From Actinoplanes teichomyceticus ATCC 31121 (lineage in GTDB: Bacteria > Actinomycetota > Actinomycetes > Mycobacteriales > Micromonosporaceae), in NCBI RefSeq assembly GCF_003711105.1, contig NZ_CP023865.1, positions 7,051,001 to 7,115,000 of the forward strand: a stretch of DNA of 64,000 nt, read 5' to 3'. The translations under genes were made by a program, and so were the position numbers. Each line of letters starts with the position of its first letter. Within the stretch, counting starts at the first letter, position 1. Shown in pieces: positions 36,335-44,443 of the stretch. The notes beneath the pieces are model-generated. The model was not told the DNA's origin, did not search any database, and saw only the letters and a program-made list of their open reading frames with translations.

Positions 36335-37606
36335 TCATGCCGGGCTGCCCACCTGGGCGTACGGCAAGCGGGCCCGCACCCGGAATCCGCCGCCGGCGCG
36401 CCGGCCGTGCTCCAGGGTGCCGTCGTGCACCGCCACCCGCTCACGCATCCCGATCAGGCCCATCCCGCTGCCGCCCGGGCCGGCGCCGCCCCGGCCGTCG
36501 TCGGCCACGTCCAGCTCCAGCTCACCGGCCAGATACCGGATCCGGATGTCGAGCGTGGCGGCGTGCGCGTGTTTGAGGGTGTTGGTCACCGACTCCTGCA
36601 CGATCCGGTAGGCCGCCTGGGAGAGCGAGTCCGGCAGCGGGGCCGGCTCGCCGTACGTGCCCAGATGCACCTGGAGGCCCGCCTCGCGGGCCCGGTCCGC
36701 GATCTCCCCGATCCGCTCGATCCCGGCGCCCGGCCCCTCCACCCGCGCCGGCTCGCTGGCGCGCAGCGCGCCGAGCATCCGGTGCAGCTCGTCCACGGCG
36801 GTGCGGGCGCCCTGCTCGATCGCGGTCAGCGCGGGAACCGCCTTCGCCGGGTCCTTCTCCAGCGCCCGGCGGCAGGCGGAGGCCTGGATGCCCATCACCG
36901 ACACGTGGTGGGCGACCACGTCGTGCAGCTCGCGGGCGATCCGCACCCGCTCGTCCAGGACCGCCCGTCCGGCCGCCGCCTCCTGCGCCGCGCGCAGCTG
37001 CTCGGCCTGCTCCTCCAGCTGGTGCCGGCGCCAGACCGAACGCCAGGCGGCGTCGCCCATCAGGTACGTGAACGCGAAGTAGACGATGTTCTGCAGGTAC
37101 GCCGTGAAGATCATCGACGGCAGCTCGGGCAGCTCGCCGGAGGCACCGGACAGCTCGGACACGGTCACCATGTCGTGGTACAGGGCGAAGGAGAGGGTGA
37201 GCCAGCCGAACATCACCGCGATGATCGCCAGCCGCACCACCCGGGCGCGCTGCCGGTCCCGCCCCCACGCGCCGAGCGTGTAGATCGCCGCGAACAGGGC
37301 GTACGAGGTGACCATCTGCTCCTGCGAGAAGCGCACCTGGGCGACGATGAAGGCCACCGAGATGAACACCGCGACCCACTCCGGAGCCCGGCGGCGCCAG
37401 GCCAGCGGCAGCGTGCACACCACCGTCCAGGCGATCTGCTCGCCGATCGGCGGGTTCCGGTGCGTGTGCCAGTACCCGTAGCTGCGCAGCAGGTACAGGT
37501 TGAGGACGGCCACGGCGGCGACCGCCACCCCGGCCCACAGGTCGGTCCGGCGCTGCTTGCGGGTCGGTCCCGGCCGTCGCCACTCTTCGACGTTCCACGA
37601 TGGCAT
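36335..37606 (-). CDS. DesK-type (HPK7) sensor histidine kinase
   Basis: 423 aa. Several membrane segments in residues ~20-190, a coiled linker (RRHQLEEQAEQLRAAQEAAA), a HisKA_3 dimerisation domain with phospho-His228 in ERVRIARELHDVVAHHVSVM, and HATPase_c with VQESVTNTLKHA and GMGLIGMRERV. It pairs with the NarL-type regulator. The ATG at 37606 starts MPSWNVEEWRRPGPTRKQ; a start 12 codons earlier is possible. Confidence 0.94.
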   Translation of the reverse strand: MPSWNVEEWRRPGPTRKQRRTDLWAGVAVAAVAVLNLYLLRSYGYWHTHRNPPIGEQIAWTVVCTLPLAWRRRAPEWVAVFISVAFIVAQVRFSQEQMVTSYALFAAIYTLGAWGRDRQRARVVRLAIIAVMFGWLTLSFALYHDMVTVSELSGASGELPELPSMIFTAYLQNIVYFAFTYLMGDAAWRSVWRRHQLEEQAEQLRAAQEAAAGRAVLDERVRIARELHDVVAHHVSVMGIQASACRRALEKDPAKAVPALTAIEQGARTAVDELHRMLGALRASEPARVEGPGAGIERIGEIADRAREAGLQVHLGTYGEPAPLPDSLSQAAYRIVQESVTNTLKHAHAATLDIRIRYLAGELELDVADDGRGGAGPGGSGMGLIGMRERVAVHDGTLEHGRRAGGGFRVRARLPYAQVGSPA

Positions 37607-38098
37607 GCAGAGACCATCGCATGGCGCGCGGGCCCCGCGCATCGGGGTCGGCCGGTGCGGCGACCGGCTCGCCCGGCACGCGACGACGCCGCGGGGCGGC
37701 CGGCGCGCATGATCGGATCAGAAGACAGTCCAGGGCCCCGGCGGGTAACCGGGGCCCTGGCTTTTCAATTCTGTCACCGGCTCGACGGCCGGCTCAGGTG
37801 GTCGACCGGCTGCGTGCCGCTAGCAGTCGACCGGAGTGATGGGCATCGGCTGCGATCACCTCTTGTCGGGTCGGGGACGTGGTGATTTCGCGTAGCTGCG
37901 GTATCTCGTCCTCCTTCTCCAACTCAGCGTCTGTGCCAGTTGCGTGCCGGCCGTGACCGACACGTCAAAGGTAAGTCGCCCGCCAGAAAATTTCTAGGGT
38001 CGCCACTGTAGATTTTTTCGGTCATCTGCACCTTGACCTGCGGCGATACGGGAAAGCGTCAATGTCTGCCAGAGGCGTGGGGACCGGTCTGCGCCGGG
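37607..38098. other. 492-bp interval with AT-rich patch, hairpin and possible small ORF
   Basis: Unusual for this genome: it contains AT-rich stretches (AGAAAATTTCT at 37985-37995; TAGATTTTTTC at ~38009-38019), a strong AAGGAGG ribosome-site match on the minus strand (~37912-37918), repeated GTCGACC inverted copies (37800-37832) and a 12-bp hairpin (37730-37760). A 42-codon TTG-started minus-strand frame (37794-37922) is discussed under findings. It separates tetR from the DesK-type kinase. Confidence 0.55.
37724..37775. terminator. Strong hairpin with flanking complementary arms
   Basis: CCAGGGCCCCGG-CGGGTAA-CCGGGGCCCTGG (37730-37760) is a perfect 12-bp stem; GACAG (37724-37728) and CTGTC (37771-37775) can pair outside it. 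A CTTTTC tract follows on the plus strand, so it looks like a plus-oriented or bidirectional intrinsic terminator. Confidence 0.6.
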
Positions 38099-38689
38099 TC
38101 AGACGACCCGGCGGACGATCGCCAGCAGCGACTCCTCGACGTCCTCGACCGGCCGCTCCGGCTGGAACACCAGCCAGTCCACCGCCACCACCAGCCCCAC
38201 CCCGAACAGCGCCGCCGACGCCACCCGCACGTCCAGTTCCGGCGGCAGATCACCGGAGTCCACCCCGGCCTGGACGGTCTCCGCGATCACCCCGATCGCC
38301 TGCTCCCGGAGCAGGATCAGGGTCTGCTGCCACTCCCGGTTGGTCCGCCACATCTCGGAGATCAGCAGCTGGGCGAACGCCTGGTACCGGCGGATGTACT
38401 CCAGCTGCGCGCGGACCAGCGCACGCACCGCCTCCCGCGGCGGCAGACCGGCGACCGCGGTGCGGAACTCGTCGGTGAGCAGCCCGACCCCGTGCCGGAG
38501 CAGCTCCTCGAACAGATCGGTCTTGGACTTGAAGTTGTAGTAGACCGTGCCCTTGGCGACCTTGGCGCGCAGCGCGATGTCGTCCACCGTGGTCGCCGAG
38601 AACCCCTGCTCGGCGATCAGCTGCACCGCGGCCTCGTACAGCCTCTGCCGGGTGTCCCCCCGACGCCGGCTCCGCCCGTCCATCGCCAC
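38099..38689 (-). CDS. TetR-family transcriptional regulator
   Basis: 196 aa. N-terminal helix-turn-helix: TRQRLYEAAVQLIAEQGFSA, TTVDDIALRAKVAKGTVYYN, FKSKTDLFEELL. The C-terminal ligand domain resembles TetR_C_33-type repressors often paired with YhgE/Pip genes. It is the last gene of an ATPase-YhgE-tetR unit (9 bp after yhgE) and probably represses it through the 24-bp inverted repeat at 41868-41891. Confidence 0.93.
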   Translation of the reverse strand: MAMDGRSRRRGDTRQRLYEAAVQLIAEQGFSATTVDDIALRAKVAKGTVYYNFKSKTDLFEELLRHGVGLLTDEFRTAVAGLPPREAVRALVRAQLEYIRRYQAFAQLLISEMWRTNREWQQTLILLREQAIGVIAETVQAGVDSGDLPPELDVRVASAALFGVGLVVAVDWLVFQPERPVEDVEESLLAIVRRVV

Positions 38690-38698
38690 GAGCCCAGG

Positions 38699-40840
38699 CT
38701 AGAGGACCAGCTCGGGATGCAGGTCGGCGGCGCGCATCCGGCGCTTGCGGCCGGCGACCAGCACGGTCAGCAGCAGGGCGACCAGACCGAACCCGCCCAG
38801 CACCAGGGCGCCGTGCAGGACCGGGCCGGTCGCGCCGCCGTCCACCGCGTGCCGCACCGCCTCCACCACGTACGTCATCGGCAGCAGCGGGTGGATCATC
38901 TGGAAGAAGCCGGGCGTGGTCTGCACCGGGTACGTTCCCCCGGACGAGGTCAGCTGCAGCATCAGCAGGACCAGCGCGACGATCCGGCCGGGCGCGCCGA
39001 ACGCCGCCCCGATCAGTTGCATGATCGCCGCGAAGACCGCCGCGGTGCCGAGCAGCAGGCCCACGCTCACCCCCGGGCGGACCGGGGACAGGCCCAGGGC
39101 GAAGCGGACCACGGCGTACAGCAGGGCCGCCTGGACCAGGCCCATCAGCACGCCCGGCAGCAGGCCGGCCAGCGCCACCCGCGGCGCGGGCGCGCCGGAC
39201 GCCAGATAGCGCCGGTTCAGCGGGCGCAGCAGCATGTAGTTGATCATTGCGCCCACCCACAGCGCGAGCGCCAGGAAGTACGGGGCGAACCCGACGCCGT
39301 AGGTGCCGGCCGGGTTGCGCACCACCCGGTCCAGGGAGACCGGGTCGGCCAGGATGCCGGACCGGTGGGCGGCGTCGTCGTACGCCGGGATCTCGCCGGC
39401 CCCGTCGGCCAGCCGGTCGGCCAGCTCCCCGGTGCCGCCCCGCAGGTCGGCCAGGCCGTCGGCGATCCGGTGCCCGCCGGCGGACAGCTCGGCCAGCCCC
39501 GAGTCCAGCTGCCGGGCGCCGTCGGCCAGGCGGTAGACGCCGTTGCGCAACTCGGTCGCGCCGTCCGCGGCCTGCGCGGTGCCGGTCCGCAGCTGCTTCG
39601 CGCCGGTGGCCAGCCGGTCCAGGCCGTCGGCCAGCCGGTCCACCCGGGTACGGGCGTTCGCCACGTCGTCGGCCAGGTGCGGCGCGGCGGCCGCCACCTC
39701 GCGGGCCGTGCTCGCCACCTCGCGCAGCCGGGCGCGCAGCGCGTCCAGGTCGGCGGCATCCACCCGGCGCTGGATCCGTTCCGCGTCGGCGACCAGCTGC
39801 CCGGCCAGCCGTTTCGCCTCGTCCAGCCCCTCGGTGCCGTCCGGCAGCCGGTCCAGGACGTCGCGCAGCTTCCGCGCGTCCCGCACCGCCCGGTCGGCGG
39901 CGTCGCCGATCACGCCGACGTTCGCGGCCAGCTGGTCGGCGCCGCGGGCCACCAGATTCGCCGCGTCCTCGATGGCCTGCGCGTTCTCCCGCAGCACCGG
40001 CTCCACCCGGTCGGCCGCGGCGTCCACGGCCGTGGCCAGCCGGCGGCCACCCGCCGCCGCCTCGGAGGTGCCGGACGCCAGCTGGGCGGCGCCCGTCTCC
40101 AGATCGGACAGCCCGTCGGCGAGCCGATCCGCGCCGCGCCCGGCCTGGCCGAGCTTGCCGGCGAGCTGCCCGGCGCCGCCGTGCGCGTCGTCGATGCCGC
40201 TCGCCTCCTTCACCGCGCCGGAGCGCAACCGGCCGACCCCCTCGTCGATCTTCCCGGCGCCGTCGGCGGCCTTCTCGGTCTCCGCTTTCAGGTCGGTGAA
40301 CCCGATCAGCATCCGGTCGTAGTACTTCGCCGACGCGTCGGCCGAGGCCACCGCCCGGACCTCGTCGAACGCGGTGCGGGCGAAGACCCCGGACAGGTAG
40401 TTGGTGGAGTCGTCGCTGACCGCCCGCAGCTGGGCGTTCTCCGGTGTCGCGGCGGCGTCCGGGGCGGCCACCAGGTTGCTGGAGAAGTCCGTCGGGATCC
40501 GCAGCTCGATCTGGTACCGGCCGTCCGCCAAGCCGGCCTCCGCGGCCTTCGCGTCGACCAGGTGCCAGTCGAAGACCTCCCGCTCGATCAGCCGGTCGGC
40601 CAGCTCCCGCCCGGCGTGCACCACCTCGCCGTCCTGGTCGGTGGCCGGGCGGTCCTCGACCACGAGCGCCGCCGGGATGTGGTGGAGATGGCCGTACGGG
40701 TCCCAGAAGGCGTAGAGGTAGAGCGCCCCGTAGAGCAGCGGGACCACCGCGAGGACCGCCAGGGCCGCCGCCGTCAGCCGGCTGCGGGTGAAACGGCGCA
40801 GCTCCAGGCCGGCCAGGGAGATCGCCGAGAACCCGGTCAC
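38699..40840 (-). CDS. YhgE/Pip-family membrane protein
   Basis: 713 aa. An N-terminal membrane helix (~25-45), a large extracytoplasmic region (~50-510) that from ~195 onward is full of heptad-like repeats of LADGLxxLxxGxxxL type, and five or six C-terminal membrane segments of ABC-2 type (MLLRPLNRRYLASGAPAPRV; LLMLQLTSSGGTYPVQ). This is the YhgE/Pip architecture known from phage-infection proteins and type VII/ESX-linked exporters. The GTG at 40840 overlaps the ATPase stop (GTGA). Confidence 0.92.
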   Translation of the reverse strand: MTGFSAISLAGLELRRFTRSRLTAAALAVLAVVPLLYGALYLYAFWDPYGHLHHIPAALVVEDRPATDQDGEVVHAGRELADRLIEREVFDWHLVDAKAAEAGLADGRYQIELRIPTDFSSNLVAAPDAAATPENAQLRAVSDDSTNYLSGVFARTAFDEVRAVASADASAKYYDRMLIGFTDLKAETEKAADGAGKIDEGVGRLRSGAVKEASGIDDAHGGAGQLAGKLGQAGRGADRLADGLSDLETGAAQLASGTSEAAAGGRRLATAVDAAADRVEPVLRENAQAIEDAANLVARGADQLAANVGVIGDAADRAVRDARKLRDVLDRLPDGTEGLDEAKRLAGQLVADAERIQRRVDAADLDALRARLREVASTAREVAAAAPHLADDVANARTRVDRLADGLDRLATGAKQLRTGTAQAADGATELRNGVYRLADGARQLDSGLAELSAGGHRIADGLADLRGGTGELADRLADGAGEIPAYDDAAHRSGILADPVSLDRVVRNPAGTYGVGFAPYFLALALWVGAMINYMLLRPLNRRYLASGAPAPRVALAGLLPGVLMGLVQAALLYAVVRFALGLSPVRPGVSVGLLLGTAAVFAAIMQLIGAAFGAPGRIVALVLLMLQLTSSGGTYPVQTTPGFFQMIHPLLPMTYVVEAVRHAVDGGATGPVLHGALVLGGFGLVALLLTVLVAGRKRRMRAADLHPELVL

Positions 40841-41856
40841 CGCTCTCCCCGCTTTCCCGCCGTCTTGCGCAGGCTCTTCCCGAGCCCGATGGTCGTGCCG
40901 CGGGTCCTGGCGTCGTGCTCGTCCCGGGGGCCGGTCGAGGCGCGCCGGACCTGCTTGCCGGCGACCCTGCGCAGGCTCCGGCGCAGGGTCGGCTTCGCCG
41001 GGCCGGTGCGGTGGTGGCGCTGTCCGGGCCGGTCGCCGCCCGTGTCCGGGGGCGCGGCGCCGCCCTCCGCGCCCTCGACCGGGCTGTCCTGCGGGGCTGG
41101 ACCGGCGTCGGCGTCCCGGTGGTCTCCGGAGGCCGTCGGGCCCACCGCCGGGTGCGGGTGCGCCCGGGCCGGCTCGGCCGGGACCGCGGCTGCCGGCCAC
41201 TCGGCGAGGGAGCACGGCCCGGTCCGACCCGCCGCGTACTCCTGCGGTGTCTGCACCACCGCCCGTCCCGGCTCACCCGCCTGCGGATCACTCAGCCGGA
41301 CCACCCGGCTGACCCGTGCCGCATCCACCTCGCGCGCCGTGACCAGCACCGCCACGCCGCCCGCGGTGAGCGAGCCGAGCAGGTCCCACAGCGCGGTCCG
41401 CTCCCCCGCGTCCAGCCCGGCGTCCACCCCGTCGAGGGCGACCACCGCGGGGCGGGCCGGTCCGGCCAGGACCAGACCGAGGATCTGCTTCTGGTACGGC
41501 GTCAGGTCGCGCCCGCGCAGCCCCGGGTCCAGCCCGTGCAGCGGCACGGACCCGGCCTCCCGCCGGGGACGGCCGAGCAACGCGAGCCGTTCCCGGACGT
41601 GTTCGAGGACGGTGAGGACCGGCTCCGGATCGGTGACACCGGCCACGTGACCGAGCGCGGCCGTACCGGAGAGGGCGACCGTGCCCGCGGACAACCGCAG
41701 GCTTCCGGCCAGCGCCAGCAGCGTGCTGGTGCGCCCGCTGCCCGGTGGGCCGACCACCGCGACCGTCTCGCCGGGCTCGACCACCAGGTCGAGATCCCGG
41801 ACGAGCCAGCGCCGGTGGTGCCGGACCCCGGCGCCCATCGCCCTCAGCACTGCCAT
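40837..41856 (-). CDS. ABC-ATPase-like protein with degenerate catalytic motifs
   Basis: 339 aa. ABC-like N-terminal ~200 residues (LVVEPGETVAVVGPPGSGRT), but Walker A has Arg42 in place of the invariant Lys (GPPGSGRT), the Walker B carboxylate Asp142 is followed by Gly143 rather than the catalytic Glu, the signature LSGGQ is replaced by LTPYQKQ, and no clear Q-loop or switch His is visible. The C-terminal ~130 residues are Pro/Ala-rich, then basic (RRSLRRVAGKQVRR; KSLRKTAGKRGER). Translationally coupled to the YhgE-type permease. Probably hydrolyses ATP poorly if at all; may be a structural or regulatory subunit. Confidence 0.85.
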   Translation of the reverse strand: MAVLRAMGAGVRHHRRWLVRDLDLVVEPGETVAVVGPPGSGRTSTLLALAGSLRLSAGTVALSGTAALGHVAGVTDPEPVLTVLEHVRERLALLGRPRREAGSVPLHGLDPGLRGRDLTPYQKQILGLVLAGPARPAVVALDGVDAGLDAGERTALWDLLGSLTAGGVAVLVTAREVDAARVSRVVRLSDPQAGEPGRAVVQTPQEYAAGRTGPCSLAEWPAAAVPAEPARAHPHPAVGPTASGDHRDADAGPAPQDSPVEGAEGGAAPPDTGGDRPGQRHHRTGPAKPTLRRSLRRVAGKQVRRASTGPRDEHDARTRGTTIGLGKSLRKTAGKRGER

Positions 41857-41867
41857 GACACCCCCTA

Positions 41868-41891
41868 TTTAAACTGACTGGTCAGTTTAAA
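41868..41891. promoter_or_regulatory. TetR operator: perfect 11-bp inverted repeat
   Basis: TTTAAACTGAC-TG-GTCAGTTTAAA is a 24-bp site with perfect 11-bp arms, ending 12 bp before the ATPase start codon and 76 bp before the divergent LLM gene. ACTGACnnGTCAGT cores are typical TetR-family operators. The AT-rich arms stand out strongly from the surroundings and could also supply the -10 region. Confidence 0.85.
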
Positions 41892-41967
41892 AACCTACCC
41901 GGGTGGTCCACGCGGGCAATCCACAGGTGGTGGACATCACCGGCCGCGCCACGGCAGGATCGACGTC

Positions 41968-42954
41968 ATGTCGATGCGATGGGGCATGACCGTGCCGCTC
42001 GGCGGCGTTCCGCTGGCCGACCACTCGGCCGTCTTCGCGGCGCTGGCCGACGCCGGCTTCACCGACGCGTGGACCGCCGAGGTGGCCGGCACCGACGCGT
42101 TCACGCCGCTCACCCTCGCCGCCGCCTGGGAGCCCCGGCTGCGGCTGGGCACCGCGATCGCCCCGGTCTACACCCGCGGCCCCGGCCTGCTGGCGATGAC
42201 CGCGGCCGCGCTCGCCGAGACCGCGCCCGGCCGTTTCCAGTTCGGCATCGGCGCCTCCAGCCCCGTGGTGGCCGGCGACTGGAACGCCGCCGACTTCGTC
42301 AAGCCGTTCGCCCGCAGCCGCGACATGCTGCGGTTCCTGCGCGCCGCCCTGGCCGGCGAGATGGTCGACCGGACGTTCTCCACCTTCACCGTGAAACGCT
42401 TCCGGCTGGAGCGCCCGCCGGCCGTCCCACCGCAGCTCATGCTGGCCGCGCTGCGCCCGCAGATGCTGCGCCTGGCCGCCGCCGAGGCGGACGGGGTGAT
42501 CCTCAACTGGCTGTCCCCCGCCGACGTGCACACCGCGCTGGCCGAGACCAAGGAGGCCGCCCCCGGCTTCGCCGTCGCCGCCCGCATCTTCGTCGTCCCC
42601 ACCGACGACGCGGCCTACGCCCGCACGGTCGGCCGGCGGCTCATCACGTCGTACCTGACGGTCCCGGCGTACGCCGCGTTCCACCGCTGGCTGGGCCGCG
42701 CGCAGTTGCTCACCCCGATGTGGCAGGCGTGGGAGGCCGGCGACCGCAAGGGCGCGCTGGCCGCGATCCCGGACGAGCTCGTCGACGAGCTGGTCGTGCA
42801 CGGGACGCCGGAGGTGGTGCGGGCGCGCGTCCAGGCGTACGCGGATGCCGGAGTCACCATCCCGGTGATGGCCCTGCTGCCCACCCCGGAACTCGAACGC
42901 GGCGGGTTCCCGGCGCTGACGTCCCTGATCAGCGCGCTGGGCCGCCGGCCCTGA
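41968..42954 (+). CDS. LLM-class (luciferase-like) flavin/F420-dependent oxidoreductase
   Basis: 328 aa. MRWGMTVPLGGVPLADHSAV, ADAGFTDAWTAEVAGTDAFT, RLRLGTAIAPVYTRGPGLLA, PGRFQFGIGASSPVVAGDWN and AAAEADGVILNWLSPADV define the bacterial-luciferase-like monooxygenase family of TIM barrels, many F420-dependent in actinobacteria. Substrate unknown. It diverges from the ATPase-YhgE-tetR operon and could share the TetR operator. Confidence 0.9.
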   Translation: MSMRWGMTVPLGGVPLADHSAVFAALADAGFTDAWTAEVAGTDAFTPLTLAAAWEPRLRLGTAIAPVYTRGPGLLAMTAAALAETAPGRFQFGIGASSPVVAGDWNAADFVKPFARSRDMLRFLRAALAGEMVDRTFSTFTVKRFRLERPPAVPPQLMLAALRPQMLRLAAAEADGVILNWLSPADVHTALAETKEAAPGFAVAARIFVVPTDDAAYARTVGRRLITSYLTVPAYAAFHRWLGRAQLLTPMWQAWEAGDRKGALAAIPDELVDELVVHGTPEVVRARVQAYADAGVTIPVMALLPTPELERGGFPALTSLISALGRRP

Positions 42955-43049
42955 CCGCCGCACGAGAGGCGCCCGCCGGCACAGCACCCGGACGGTCCGG
43001 AGCCGAAGGTTCGGTGCCCGCCGAAGCATCGCGGCCGAACAATGGGGGC

Positions 43050-44042
43050 ATGAGCGACACCTCGGTCCTCACGGCAGACACGCCAGGCCCCACAGCGGAC
43101 GCCTCCGGCCGCCCGGCGAACGCGCCAGGTTCCGCAGCGGGCCCCTCTGCTCTCGCGGCGAAGGCGCCAGGTTCCGCAGCCGACCCCGCGGGCCTCACGG
43201 CGAAGGCGCCAGATCTGGCCGCGGGCCCCGCGGGCCTCACGGCGAAGGCACCAGATCTGGCAGCGGGCCCCGCGGGCCTCACGGCGAAGGCGCCAGATCT
43301 GGCAGCGGGCCCCTCCGACCTCACGGCGAAGGCGCCAGGTTTCGCGGCGGACGCCTCCGGTCTCGCGGCGTTCGCCGCGCTGCTGGCCGATCGGACCCGC
43401 GCGGCGATGTGCCTGGCGCTGCTCGACGGGCGCGCCTGGACCGCCGGCGAACTGGCCGCGCACGCCGGGGTGGCACGGTCCACCGCGACCGGGCATCTGG
43501 ACCGGCTGATCGGCGGCGGGCTGCTGGCCGAGACACGTCAGGGCCGGCACCGGTACGTCCGCCTCGCCGACCCCGCCGTCGCCACCCTCCTCGAGGACAT
43601 CACCGCCCGGCTGGAACCCGGCCTCCCCCCGGCTCGCGGGCTGCGCGCGGTGACCGCGGATGCCGCCCTGCGCCGAGCCCGCACCTGCTACGACCACCTC
43701 GCCGGCCGCCTCGGCGTAGCCGTCACCGACGCCCTCACCGGCGCCGGCCTGCTCGACCAGCGCAACGGATGCGCCATCACCCCGGACGGTCTGAGCTGGC
43801 TGACCGACGCGCTGGGGGTGGCGCCCGAGCGGCTGCGCGCCGATCGCCGCCCGCTGGCCCGTGCCTGCCTGGACTGGACCGAACGCCGCCCGCATCTCGG
43901 CGGGCTGGCCGGGGCCCGGGTGTGCGAGGCGTTCCTGACCCGCCAATGGCTGACCCGCATCGGCTCGGGCCGAGCCGTGCGTCTCACCCCGTCCGGCCGG
44001 TCGGCGCTGCGCGACCTGCTCGGCCTCACCGGCCTCGACTGA
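43050..44042 (+). CDS. ArsR-like winged-helix regulator with N-terminal minisatellite-encoded repeat
   Basis: 330 aa. Residues ~1-105 are a low-complexity Ala/Pro/Gly stretch encoded by imperfect 42-bp repeats (GLTAKAPDLAAGPA units). The ArsR-type domain starts near ASGLAAFAALLADRTRAAMC with LLDGRAWTAGELAAHAGVAR, STATGHLDRLIGGGLLAETR, GRHRYVRLADPAVATLL. A ~120-residue C-terminal part (ARTCYDHLAGRLGVAVTDAL; RACLDWTERRPHLGGLAGAR) matches the extended regulators of the YjjC/'HTH with C-terminal DUF' type. The regulator alone would be ~225 aa; the ATG at 43050 has GGGGG just upstream, but a start after the repeat cannot be excluded. Confidence 0.8.
   Translation: MSDTSVLTADTPGPTADASGRPANAPGSAAGPSALAAKAPGSAADPAGLTAKAPDLAAGPAGLTAKAPDLAAGPAGLTAKAPDLAAGPSDLTAKAPGFAADASGLAAFAALLADRTRAAMCLALLDGRAWTAGELAAHAGVARSTATGHLDRLIGGGLLAETRQGRHRYVRLADPAVATLLEDITARLEPGLPPARGLRAVTADAALRRARTCYDHLAGRLGVAVTDALTGAGLLDQRNGCAITPDGLSWLTDALGVAPERLRADRRPLARACLDWTERRPHLGGLAGARVCEAFLTRQWLTRIGSGRAVRLTPSGRSALRDLLGLTGLD
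43165..43350 (+). repeat. 42-bp coding minisatellite
   Basis: Imperfect 42-bp units (GGCCTCACGGCGAAGGCGCC-type core, then AGATCTGGC...) repeat about four to seven times inside the reading frame of the ArsR-like gene; three central copies are nearly identical and include AGATCT. The unit is a multiple of three, so copy-number change keeps the frame. Confidence 0.8.
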
Positions 44043-44228
44043 CCAGCCCGCGGGGCGCGGTGCCGGTGTTGCCTCCCGGCCGGTGCAACACGGCGGTCGT
44101 CCACGCGGGTGGACGGGCCCACTGGTTCCGGACGGTCATGGCCCCCGATGAGCGCCGGTCACGCGCCGATCCCGACGGTCATGGCCCCCGATGAGCACCC
44201 GTCACGCGCCGAGATCGCCAGACGTACC
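44043..44228. repeat. Intergenic direct repeat, two copies of about 44 bp
   Basis: GGTCATGGCCCCCGATGAGC-type units with GTCACGCGCCGA occur near 44136-44175 and 44179-44218. No gene seen in this part of the convergent interval. Confidence 0.65.
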
Positions 44229-44264
44229 AAAGGAAGCGCATCCCCCGCTGGATGCGCTTCCTTT
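44229..44264. terminator. Bidirectional terminator
   Basis: AAAGGAAGCGCATCC-CCCGCT-GGATGCGCTTCCTTT: a perfect 15-bp stem whose arms begin AAAGG and end CCTTT, so each strand has a short U-tract. It lies between the convergent ArsR-like and PadR genes. Confidence 0.9.
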
Positions 44265-44340
44265 CCGCGGACCTGGACCATCTGCCGACCTGGGCCTCCG
44301 CGCGCCTGGACCGGTCCGCCGACCGGAAGGATCCGCCGAC

Positions 44341-44425
44341 CTGGACCGGCCACGGACCTGGACCGGCCACGGACCTCGACCAGCCACGGATCTGGCCCGG
44401 CCACGGACCTCGACCGGCCGCGGGC
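44341..44425. repeat. 17-bp tandem repeat, five copies
   Basis: CTGGACCGGCCACGGAC repeated five times with few mismatches, directly before the padR stop codon at 44444. Non-coding. Confidence 0.8.
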
Positions 44426-44443
44426 TCGGAGTGCCGGGTCGGC

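Noticed and set aside
37730..37760. Hairpin as part of a tRNA or tmRNA
   Set aside because: It is a single long GC stem without cloverleaf partners; a terminator explains it better.
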